64,000 bases of DNA from Dyella monticola (GTDB lineage Bacteria; Pseudomonadota; Gammaproteobacteria; Xanthomonadales; Rhodanobacteraceae): the NCBI RefSeq assembly GCF_003363155.1, contig NZ_QRBE01000001.1, positions 248,001 to 312,000 of the forward strand. The letters are read 5' to 3'. Shown here in pieces: positions 51,914 through 60,132 of this stretch (its first letter is position 1; every line of letters starts with the position of its first letter). Position numbers and translations under genes: made by a program. The notes below the pieces were generated by a model. It had not been told where the DNA came from. It was given only the letters and a program-made list of their open reading frames with translations, and searched no databases.

Positions 51914-53365
51914 ATGGACCACACCGCTCACGTTTCCATGCATCCCGATCGTCGCTGGCTCGCCTTGATCGTGCTGTGCCTGGGTGTGCTGATGATCGTG
52001 CTCGATACCACGATCGTTAACGTCGCCCTGCCTTCGATCAAGGTGGACCTGAAATTCGGCGACACCGAGCTGGCCTGGGTGGTGAACGCCTATATGCTGA
52101 CGTACGGCGGTTTTTTGCTACTGGGCGGAAGGTTGGGCGATCTTTACGGACACCGCCGGCTGTTTCTGATCGGCATTGCGGTGTTTACGCTGGCCTCGCT
52201 CGCCTGCGGGCTCTCCATGACGCAGATCGCGCTGGTGGTGGCGCGTGCGATTCAGGGCCTTGGCGGCGCGGTAGTCACTGCGGTGGCGCTATCGCTGATC
52301 ATGGATCTGTTTACCGACCCGCAGGATCGCGCCAAGGCGATGGGTGTCTATGGCTTCGTATGCGCCGGTGGAGGCAGCATTGGCGCCATGCTGGGTGGCG
52401 TGTTGACCAGCAGCCTGAGTTGGCACTGGGTATTTCTGGTGAATCTGCCGATTGGCATCGGTGTGATCATCGCTTCGCTACGGTTGCTGCCCGCCGGCAC
52501 CGGTGCATGGACGTCGCGTCATCTGGATGTCTGGGGCGCAGTCACCGTAACGGCCGCCTTGATGCTGGCGGTGTATGCCATCGTCAACGGCAACGAAGCG
52601 GGTTGGTTGTCGTCACGCACATTATCGCAATTGGCGATAGCCGCGATCGTGCTGATTGTTTTCTTTTGGGTGGAAGCACGCGTGCACATGCCTTTGATGC
52701 CGCTGCGACTGTTTCGCCTGCGTAATCTGGTGGTTTCCAACATCGTTGGTGTGCTGTGGGCGGCGGCGATGTTTGCCTGGTTTTTTCTCTCGGCGCTGTA
52801 TATGCAGCTCGTGCTCGGCTATGGCCCGATGGAAGTGGGGCTCGCCTTCCTGCCGGCCAATGTGATCATGGCGCTGTTCTCGCTCGGGCTTTCGGCGAAA
52901 CTGGTGATGCGCTTTGGCATTCGACGCCCGTTGGTAGGGGGCCTGGTGTTTGCGGCGTGCGGTTTGCTGTTGTTTGCGCATGCGCCGGAGAACGGTCACT
53001 TCATGCGCGACATTCTTCCCAGCATGATCCTGCTCGGCGTGGGTGCGGGCGTGGCGTTCAATCCCGTCTTGCTGGCGGCCATGAGCGAGGTGGGTCCGTC
53101 CGAATCCGGGCTTGCGTCGGGTGTCGTCAATACTGCTTTCATGATGGGCGGCTCGCTGGGGCTGGCCGCACTGGCGAGCCTCGCATCGTGGCGCACGCAA
53201 ACCTTGTTGGCGGCAGGCGCGGGGCAGGGAGTGGCGCTTACCGGCGGTTATCAGTGGGCGTTTCTGGTGGGCGCGTGTTTTGCGGCGCTGGGTGCATTGC
53301 TTGGTGCGGTGCTTCTGCGCACGGCGCGGGCACCCGCCGGTGAGCAAGCAGTGAGTGCACACTAG
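51914..53365 (+). CDS. MFS transporter, DHA2 family (EmrB/QacA type)
   Basis: A 483-residue inner-membrane drug:H+ antiporter with fourteen predicted TM segments. TM1 carries the DHA2 signature VLDTTIVNVALP; motif A is LGGRLGDLYGHRRLFLIG after TM2. An EmrA-type membrane-fusion partner is not present, so it may act alone or with distant partners. The gene starts at ATG 51914 with AAGGAC upstream. Two palindromes in its leader suggest inducible control. It is convergent with tamB, 13 bp apart. Confidence 0.92.
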   Translation: MDHTAHVSMHPDRRWLALIVLCLGVLMIVLDTTIVNVALPSIKVDLKFGDTELAWVVNAYMLTYGGFLLLGGRLGDLYGHRRLFLIGIAVFTLASLACGLSMTQIALVVARAIQGLGGAVVTAVALSLIMDLFTDPQDRAKAMGVYGFVCAGGGSIGAMLGGVLTSSLSWHWVFLVNLPIGIGVIIASLRLLPAGTGAWTSRHLDVWGAVTVTAALMLAVYAIVNGNEAGWLSSRTLSQLAIAAIVLIVFFWVEARVHMPLMPLRLFRLRNLVVSNIVGVLWAAAMFAWFFLSALYMQLVLGYGPMEVGLAFLPANVIMALFSLGLSAKLVMRFGIRRPLVGGLVFAACGLLLFAHAPENGHFMRDILPSMILLGVGAGVAFNPVLLAAMSEVGPSESGLASGVVNTAFMMGGSLGLAALASLASWRTQTLLAAGAGQGVALTGGYQWAFLVGACFAALGALLGAVLLRTARAPAGEQAVSAH

Positions 53366-53378
53366 CGGCGATGGTGCT

Positions 53379-56300
53379 TCATTTCTCGATGCGGTAATTG
53401 ATGCTCGCGCGATTGAAGTCCGTCGCGTTCTGGGCTTCGAAACTCCAGCGGCGGCTGAAGCGATAGCGCAAGGTAATCACCTGGCCGGGTTCGAATAGGC
53501 CGATGCCATAGCTCATATACAGGCGCGGGGAGAGGTATTTGCCCACGGTGAATGCGGAGCTCCCGTTCAAGGCGTCGCTGCTGCTCACGCCGATGTCCGA
53601 GATGCCAAGCTTGCTGCCGACGCTCTTGGCCAGCAGGTTGCCGGTGGCCGAGCCCAGTGCCTGTGCGGCGGCGTTCAACTTGTTGCTATCGCCGCCGCTG
53701 CTTGCCTGTGACAGCGGTTTGCCGGTCACGAGGTAGGACAGGGCATCGGATTGGTCCATCGCCGGATTGGAGAACACGTTGAGCACCGGACGCTGCGCCG
53801 TGCCGGTGATCGCAAGGCCCACTTGCTGGCCTTCGTTGATGGTGGCATTGGGCTGCAGACTGCGGATCGCCTTGATGTTGAGGCCGGGATTGTCGATCGG
53901 CGTACTGGCGAACAAGAGCTGGCCTTGCTGGATCTGCAAGTTCTGGCCGTAGGCTTTGTAAGTGCCGTTGACGGTGACCTGACCTTGCCCCGTGGTGGCG
54001 CGGCCGGGGCGCTCGTCCACGGTCAGCACGCCACTCAGCTTGCCGTCCAGCCCCATGCCGGCCAGATGCGCATGCTGTCCAAGGTCGACCTTGATGGAGG
54101 CGACGATCGCGGTGGCGCCGCTACCCGCGGCGGGTTGCGGCTCATCGACCACAACGACATCGGACGATGCCTTGTTGACACCGTTGCCGGGCAATTTGTC
54201 GAGATTGACGTCAGCGCTGTCCAGCTTGACCGAGCCGCTGGCCTGCAGGCCTTGCGCATCGTGACGCACGAGCAGATCGGGGCTGATGATGACCTTGGCG
54301 GCCGGAATGTCGACGGCGGTGATGGCGCTGCCCTTGAGCGTGAGCGCAGTGAGCGCCTGCGCATCGAGCGCCGCCGTGCCGTTGATGGCAAGCGTGCCCT
54401 TGCCCGATTGCACGCTGCCGTCGAGACGAAGTTCCCGTCCATCGGTTGTGCTCGCGACAAGCCGGCCATCGGTCAGCTTCAGTCCCGCATCGGGAATTTC
54501 GGCGGCGAAGCCGTTGACGCTGGCCTGGCCGCTTATCGCTGGCGTCGACACGGTTCCGCCAAGTCGGAAATCACCCTCGATGCGGCCTTTCACATTGGCA
54601 AGATCATCGGTAAAGAGACTGATGAAGCCCAGATCATCCAGGTGAACACCGACCTGGCCTGCCATCGTTTGCTGGGCGCCGGTGATGTTTATCTGGCCGT
54701 CCAGACGTCCGTTTCTGTTGAGTATCGCATGCAGGGTTGCCTGTTGATTGCCGGGTGCAAGCGTGGCGTTCAGCGCAAGATTCGCGTAGGTGAGCAGCGG
54801 CTGATCGGGGCTTTCGTTGTACGTGATGCGACCCTGCTGCGAGGTGATCGATGCATTGCCGGTAAGCGCACCGGCCGCGGTGCGATGGAGTTTGCCATTG
54901 CCCTCCAGCACGCCATCGGCGCTCATCGGCATATCGGTACTGCCGATGGCGCTGGCGACAAGGGCGAGCGGTACCTCGTGCAGGCGGTAGCCGGCGTCGA
55001 TATTGCCTGACTTGTCCATGGTGGCGTTGATGCACAACTGGGGTTCGCCTGCGGTGAGGCAGAGCACACCCACGCTCGCATTGCCGTTGTTCCAACCCAA
55101 ACGCGCGACTTGCTGGAGACGCCACCGCGGCAATCCCTGCACGTCGAGCGTGAGCGCGGAAAGGGTGCCGTTCCAGTTTTGCGCTTTAAGCGAACCGCTA
55201 AGCGTCAGCGATACGGAAAGCGGTTGGCCTTGCGCATCGAGCGTCAGGCGATGTTGCAGTGAAGTGCCCTGGCCGCTGAGGCGAATCTGTTTGAACGCAA
55301 GGCCGCTAATATCGGTATCGGTGGCATCAACCTCCAGCTTGCCTCCAGGGCTGCTGATGTCAGGCACATCTGCCTGCAATTGCAGACTTGCGACGGATTG
55401 CTTTTCCCACGTCAGTGATCGACCTTGCAATGATCCGTTGACGGCAAGTTTGGGGTAAGCGCCGCGTAGGTGAAATTGCCCATTGAGTGTGCCGCTGGCT
55501 GACGGCAGCCAGTCATTCAACGAAGCAATCGCCAGGGTGACGTTGGCATTGTTGCTGTTGCCGGGGCGTGCCAGCAGTTTGACCGTGCTGCTGCCGGATG
55601 CAAGTTCGAGCGTGCCATCCACGACATGGTTAGGTGCGAGGTGCAGGCGACCCAGGCCATGGATATGTCGCTGACGCAAGCGGCCTTCCAGTTTGCGCAG
55701 ATCGAGCGTGACATCGGGACTGTTGCCCGCAAGTTTGCCCTGCGTAGCGAGGTCGGCATCCAGCAGGCCTTGCCAGCCAGCGAACAATTGCCCCGGATCG
55801 AACGTGCTTGCCGTGGCGTGAAGTTGCCAGGCGAGCTCCGGCTCCAACGTCAATGCGCCATCTGCAGTGAAATGGCCTTGCGGTTGCAGCAGGCTGAGCG
55901 TGTGCAGCTGAATCTGCCGAGGGGTGCCGTCCAGATTGATTGCGAGTTTGGCCGGTTTGCCCGGTGGCCCGATGGTGACATCGCCTTCGGCATGGTAGGC
56001 ATCGGCGCTGCCTTTGACGGTCATGCGACCGTTGCTGGCGAGTGTCTGACCGACCAGGTCTGCCGGCAGCTCGACGTTGCTCCAGTTGATGGCGAGATCC
56101 GCAGCGAGCGGATGCGCATCGAGCTGGACCGCACCGACCGCATGCACCGTGCCCTTGATTTGCGGCGAGGCGAGCTGCAGTTGTTGCAGCGTAAGCGTCT
56201 TTACATCTTTGTCGAGGCCCGCTTGCATCGGTTGCAGCAATAGACGGTATTGGTTGAGATCCAGTTGACCGGAAAGCGTACCGCTCAGGCGCTCGCCACT

Positions 56301-57161
56301 GCCTTTTAGGTCCACGCCAAGACGCGTGATCGAGGTGTTTCCAAGTAACGGTTTGGGATCGAAAGCGGGAACCTCAAGCGCGCCCGTCCACGCGTTGTCC
56401 TTGCGTTGCGCGATGGTGAGCTGAAGTTGCGCGCTCATGGGTTCGGTCAACGCAAACTGCAAATGCGCATGGCGGCCATCGCTCTGTGCATTGAGCGTGC
56501 CCGCGTAGGTGACGTCATCGAGTTTCCACACGATATCGGCACGGCCTTTGCCGCGGTAGCGGCGCCCGATGCCAAGCTGGCCGTCGAGGTCGACATGACC
56601 CTCCGGGGCGCGTAAGGAAAGTTTGTTCACATCGATGCCGGACGAAGTCCAGCGGCCGGACAGATCGAGACGATCGGATGCGAACAATGCCTTGCCTTGC
56701 TCGGTAACCGTTACCGGACCGACATGCGCGCGATCCAGCACGATGTCGATGGGCGGCTGCGCTGAAAAGGTGCTTGAGGAGGACGACGTTTCTTCCGACT
56801 TGGGCAACGCGACATCCACGCGCGCGACATCCAGATCGACGACGTGCAACTGCTTGTAGAGCAGCGAGGCGATATTCCAATCCAGATGCGCGCCGGTGAT
56901 GACGACGTCGGTACCTTTGCCGTCGTCGTAGCGCAGCTGCGTCATATCGATGGGACCGATCAGCCGACCTCGCGCTTGTTCGACGTGCAACGCGCCATGC
57001 GTGAAACCCTGCGCTTGTGCCAGCGCAAAGCGCAAGCCGGCACCTGTGCACAGCAGCCAGCCGAGGCCACCCGTCATCAATGCGAATAAAACCAGCAGGC
57101 CGATGCCGATGGCAAGGAGCCAGCGTCGGCGTCGACGGAGAGGGGGCGTTGCGGTAATCAT
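53379..57161 (-). CDS. tamB: Translocation and assembly module inner-membrane subunit TamB
   Basis: A 1260-residue member of the AsmA-like bridge-protein family. One N-terminal TM helix (about 14-35) anchors it in the inner membrane; the long periplasmic part consists of repeated beta-strands forming a hydrophobic groove, and the C-terminal DUF490 domain (about 900-1260, ending WSFEAQNATDFNRASINYRIEK) meets TamA at the outer membrane. It helps insert some outer-membrane proteins and probably moves phospholipids. Length and layout are normal. tamA lies directly upstream on the same strand after a 142-bp gap holding a GC-rich repeat. No good ribosome site is seen before ATG 57161. Confidence 0.92.
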   Translation of the reverse strand: MITATPPLRRRRRWLLAIGIGLLVLFALMTGGLGWLLCTGAGLRFALAQAQGFTHGALHVEQARGRLIGPIDMTQLRYDDGKGTDVVITGAHLDWNIASLLYKQLHVVDLDVARVDVALPKSEETSSSSSTFSAQPPIDIVLDRAHVGPVTVTEQGKALFASDRLDLSGRWTSSGIDVNKLSLRAPEGHVDLDGQLGIGRRYRGKGRADIVWKLDDVTYAGTLNAQSDGRHAHLQFALTEPMSAQLQLTIAQRKDNAWTGALEVPAFDPKPLLGNTSITRLGVDLKGSGERLSGTLSGQLDLNQYRLLLQPMQAGLDKDVKTLTLQQLQLASPQIKGTVHAVGAVQLDAHPLAADLAINWSNVELPADLVGQTLASNGRMTVKGSADAYHAEGDVTIGPPGKPAKLAINLDGTPRQIQLHTLSLLQPQGHFTADGALTLEPELAWQLHATASTFDPGQLFAGWQGLLDADLATQGKLAGNSPDVTLDLRKLEGRLRQRHIHGLGRLHLAPNHVVDGTLELASGSSTVKLLARPGNSNNANVTLAIASLNDWLPSASGTLNGQFHLRGAYPKLAVNGSLQGRSLTWEKQSVASLQLQADVPDISSPGGKLEVDATDTDISGLAFKQIRLSGQGTSLQHRLTLDAQGQPLSVSLTLSGSLKAQNWNGTLSALTLDVQGLPRWRLQQVARLGWNNGNASVGVLCLTAGEPQLCINATMDKSGNIDAGYRLHEVPLALVASAIGSTDMPMSADGVLEGNGKLHRTAAGALTGNASITSQQGRITYNESPDQPLLTYANLALNATLAPGNQQATLHAILNRNGRLDGQINITGAQQTMAGQVGVHLDDLGFISLFTDDLANVKGRIEGDFRLGGTVSTPAISGQASVNGFAAEIPDAGLKLTDGRLVASTTDGRELRLDGSVQSGKGTLAINGTAALDAQALTALTLKGSAITAVDIPAAKVIISPDLLVRHDAQGLQASGSVKLDSADVNLDKLPGNGVNKASSDVVVVDEPQPAAGSGATAIVASIKVDLGQHAHLAGMGLDGKLSGVLTVDERPGRATTGQGQVTVNGTYKAYGQNLQIQQGQLLFASTPIDNPGLNIKAIRSLQPNATINEGQQVGLAITGTAQRPVLNVFSNPAMDQSDALSYLVTGKPLSQASSGGDSNKLNAAAQALGSATGNLLAKSVGSKLGISDIGVSSSDALNGSSAFTVGKYLSPRLYMSYGIGLFEPGQVITLRYRFSRRWSFEAQNATDFNRASINYRIEK

Positions 57162-57233
57162 GAAAGGCCGTGCCTGGTGGATTTTTGCAGGCCGCGCGTT
57201 CGAGCGCGTTTAGGTGCACTCGTAGCGGACAGG

Positions 57234-57258
57234 CCCGTTCCCGTGCAAGCAGGGGAGG
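57234..57258. repeat. GC-rich palindrome between tamA and tamB
   Basis: GTTCCCGTGC-AA-GCAGGGGAGG, a degenerate copy of the CTCCCCTGC/GCAGGGGAG family. Inside the probable tamA-tamB transcript, so it may affect mRNA stability between the two genes. Confidence 0.6.
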
Positions 57259-57303
57259 CAGCGCCAGCAGGAAATTGCTCAGGGTGTTTCATGTCGAGGC
57301 TGC

Positions 57304-59067
57304 TCATAAATCAGGCCCGATCACCAGATGCAACTCAAGGCCATGGCGTTGCGCATCGTTTACCGGCGTACCTAAATCCAGGCGGATAAGACCCACCGGC
57401 GAACGCCAGCGTACGCCGACGCCCGTGCCGATTTTGGGATGCACGGCGATGCCGTCGAAGGCATTGCCGGCGTCGACGAAGGTGGCGATGCCCCAGCGCG
57501 GGGTGAAGTAGTGTTCCACCGTGGCGCTGGCGATCATCAGGCTGTTGCCGCCGATCACGCGCCCGTAACTGTTTTGCGGACCGATGGCCTGGTAGGGATA
57601 GCCGCGGATCGACTGGTCGCCACCGGCGAAGAAGCGTAATTGCGGTGGGAGCGCCTCGAAATTACCCGTCCATACGTGGCCGATATCGCCACGTAGAATC
57701 AAGCGATTGTTGCGCCAGAAGGCGCGAATCCACTTGCCACTCGCGGTGAGTTCGCTAAAGCGCGCGGTGGAAAGCAGATCGCCCGCCGTACTGCGCGCGT
57801 CGAAACTCAGCGACCAGCCGCGGCGAACAAAGTCGAGGTTGTCCGCTACCTTGCGACTGAGCGAGCCTTCCGCGTAGATCAACGTGCTGCGTCCATGTTC
57901 CACGCCCGGGGTGCTTTCCGGTTCATCCGGTCGCTTGCCGACGTCGAAAGTGCCGGTGAGTGCGTGCACGCCGACCGTGCGCACCCAGTCATGCCAGAGT
58001 TCGCTTTCATTGGCGACCAGTTCCAGCGTGCGCGATTGCGACGTAACCGTGTTGGCATCGCGATAATTGGCGCCGAAATTGAGGCTGCGCTGGTTATCGC
58101 CCGGTAAGGGAATGGAGTATTGGCTCGACACGGTTTTCAGACGCTGTGCCAGCACGATGTCATTTTTCCACTTGTGCCCGTAGCGATTGATCCAGCGATA
58201 TTCCACGCCGCCGCGTACGCCAAAGCCCGTATCGGTGCCTACGAACAGGCCACTGGTGTAGATCGTGCGCTTGGCCGGTGCCAATTCCACGTCGATATCG
58301 ACAATACCGTTTTTGCTCTTGTCGGTCTCGGGAATCACGTTGACGACCGAGAAATAATCGGCGCCGTTCAATGCCTGCTGTAGTGCGAGCAGTTGATTCT
58401 GGTCGAAATAATCGCCCGGCTTGAAAGGAACATAACGCTGCAGGAAGCCGGTTTGAAACTGTGAACCTTCAAAGCGGACTTGCCCGTAGCGATAGCGCTG
58501 GCCCACCTGCCAGGCCAGATGAATAGCCGCGCTGTGTTCGCCGCGATTGACCTCGACACGGTGCACCGTGAGCTTGGCGTCGAGATAGCCGTCGGCGATC
58601 AACGCATTGTTCAACGCGTCGCGTGCCGAATCGTAGGCGGCATCATCCAGGCGCTGGCCTTTGAGTTTGTCGATGCCGTGGCGTGCGGTACGGACCGGAC
58701 GCAATGCGGCTGCCGTGGGATCGAGTTGAATATCGACTGAGGTGACGTTGACCGATACGCCGGGAACCACGTGCAAGGTCACGCGCCAATCTTTGCCGAC
58801 ATGTTCGAGTTTGCCGGTTGCATGCGCGTCGTAATACCCGTACGGCCTCAGCGCAGTGCCGGCTTCGGTTTTGCTTCGCTCATAAAGACGATGCACTTGC
58901 GCTTCGCTCACATCGCGCGATGCGTATTGGGAGAGGCTCACACCCGCGATCACCGCGGCCTTGAGCGGATCGTTCACACCATCGACCACCAGCTGAACCC
59001 CTGCATGGCTCAATGCAGGGACGAGCAACAGCGGGAGCAGGCTCAAATAGCGGCGAATCCGGCGCAT
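57304..59067 (-). CDS. tamA: Outer-membrane assembly factor TamA (Omp85 family)
   Basis: A 587-residue Omp85-family protein. Signal peptide (to LSHA, about residue 22), three POTRA domains (about 23-265) and a 16-strand barrel with the conserved loop-6 motif SIRGYPY (in FFAGGDQSIRGYPYQ). It forms the Tam complex with TamB downstream. The gene starts at ATG 59067 (MRRIRRYLSLLPLLLV). Length is typical for TamA (about 577) and too short for BamA (about 790), which has five POTRA domains. Confidence 0.93.
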   Translation of the reverse strand: MRRIRRYLSLLPLLLVPALSHAGVQLVVDGVNDPLKAAVIAGVSLSQYASRDVSEAQVHRLYERSKTEAGTALRPYGYYDAHATGKLEHVGKDWRVTLHVVPGVSVNVTSVDIQLDPTAAALRPVRTARHGIDKLKGQRLDDAAYDSARDALNNALIADGYLDAKLTVHRVEVNRGEHSAAIHLAWQVGQRYRYGQVRFEGSQFQTGFLQRYVPFKPGDYFDQNQLLALQQALNGADYFSVVNVIPETDKSKNGIVDIDVELAPAKRTIYTSGLFVGTDTGFGVRGGVEYRWINRYGHKWKNDIVLAQRLKTVSSQYSIPLPGDNQRSLNFGANYRDANTVTSQSRTLELVANESELWHDWVRTVGVHALTGTFDVGKRPDEPESTPGVEHGRSTLIYAEGSLSRKVADNLDFVRRGWSLSFDARSTAGDLLSTARFSELTASGKWIRAFWRNNRLILRGDIGHVWTGNFEALPPQLRFFAGGDQSIRGYPYQAIGPQNSYGRVIGGNSLMIASATVEHYFTPRWGIATFVDAGNAFDGIAVHPKIGTGVGVRWRSPVGLIRLDLGTPVNDAQRHGLELHLVIGPDL

Positions 59068-59297
59068 GCCTTAGGGTTCCATCCTAGACTCAGTATCGCA
59101 AGTGGCAGCTTAGCGCGATGTATGTGCATCACACATTAAGGAGGGGGCTCTCATTTTTTCGATATGCGTCGTCGATAGTCGGAGCGACAAGCCCGGTACA
59201 AAAGAGCCAGCTCATGACCAGCGCATTGCAATGAATTGCAAGGCGCTGGCCCATCAGCTCCTGATGGTGGTCACACGGTGATTCACCGCCAAACGGA

Positions 59298-59999
59298 TTA
59301 GTCGAAAAGGAACCGTACACCCAGATAGATTTCATTGGCGACGAGGTTGGCCCTCAGTTGTTCGTCGCGTAATCCGGGGGCGTTGGCGAAGGCGTTCCAA
59401 CCGCTCTGAGCGTGGCCCATGTCTGCATAACGATAGCCAAGATCCACGGTCCACCGCTTTGCTAGTGCATAACTCACGCCTACGCCCACGGCATACGTCA
59501 GATTGTTTTGCGTAGTGCGATCGAACTGGCGCGACGGATTGCCTTGCCACCCGCCGGATCGCGCGTTGGTGATGCCCAAACCCAGCGAGGCGTAAGCCGA
59601 AAAGCCGTGACCAAGCGCAAAATCCCGATATCCGTTGAGCATGAAACGCTGACTGGAAATACGATCGTGATTGAAGCTGGTGGGGAAAGCGGTCGAGCCG
59701 CTGGTGAACGCCGAGGTCGCTCTGGCGACGTATTCACCTTCCGCACGCCATCCGTTTCCAAATTGATAGCCTGCGGCGAAGGCACCCGTGAAGCGCTCAG
59801 CGCTGTCCTTGCCGGAAGCGAATGAACCGATGCGGGGCCGAAGGCTCAGGTCCATGTTGTTCGCTTGTTGTCGCGCGTACACCGTCCTGGCGGATACGTA
59901 GTAACCCGGTTGATCCTGCTGACTGGCGAATGCGGGTGCGGTGATCACACAGGCTGCCGCGATCGCGGTGAGCGAAGTCGGTAAAGTACGAAGACGCAT
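59298..59999 (-). CDS. Outer-membrane beta-barrel protein
   Basis: A 233-residue exported barrel: signal peptide (ending APAFA), strands such as FTGAFAAGYQFGNGWRAEGEYVAR, FMLNGYRDFALGHGFSAYASLGLGI, TYAVGVGVSYALAKRWTVDLGYRYAD and a final IYLGVRFLFD. It belongs to the general OMP_b-brl group and is not close to the two barrels at 33-38 kb. Unusually it ends in FD rather than F. ATG 59999 follows GGAGG at ideal spacing; a longer frame to 60014 is less likely. The 230-bp stretch between it and tamA (59068-59297) holds a CCATCAG-CTC-CTGATGG hairpin near 59250 and no convincing gene. Confidence 0.82.
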   Translation of the reverse strand: MRLRTLPTSLTAIAAACVITAPAFASQQDQPGYYVSARTVYARQQANNMDLSLRPRIGSFASGKDSAERFTGAFAAGYQFGNGWRAEGEYVARATSAFTSGSTAFPTSFNHDRISSQRFMLNGYRDFALGHGFSAYASLGLGITNARSGGWQGNPSRQFDRTTQNNLTYAVGVGVSYALAKRWTVDLGYRYADMGHAQSGWNAFANAPGLRDEQLRANLVANEIYLGVRFLFD

Positions 60000-60058
60000 G
60001 ATGTAAACCTCCACATTTAGGACTAGTGGAGATAATTCGCGCGGGGTACTCGCATCGA

Positions 60059-60083
60059 AACTCAGTTAATTTCCCACTGAGTT
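60059..60083 (-). promoter_or_regulatory. Palindrome upstream of the barrel gene (operator or weak terminator)
   Basis: AACTCAGT (60059-60066) and ACTGAGTT (60076-60083), a perfect 8-bp inverted repeat with a 9-base spacer. It lies 50 bp after the glucan synthase stop and 60 bp before the barrel start codon. It could end the former transcript (only a short U run, TTTCG, follows on the minus strand) or serve as operator for the latter. Confidence 0.4.
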
Positions 60084-60132
60084 GTAGTCTTTTTCATCTT
60101 GGTTTGATCGGGCATCTGGCGTGAATGCGTGC

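Noticed and set aside
59129-59335. 68-residue frame between the barrel gene and tamA
   Set aside because: Overlaps the barrel gene end, has no ribosome site and no recognisable feature.
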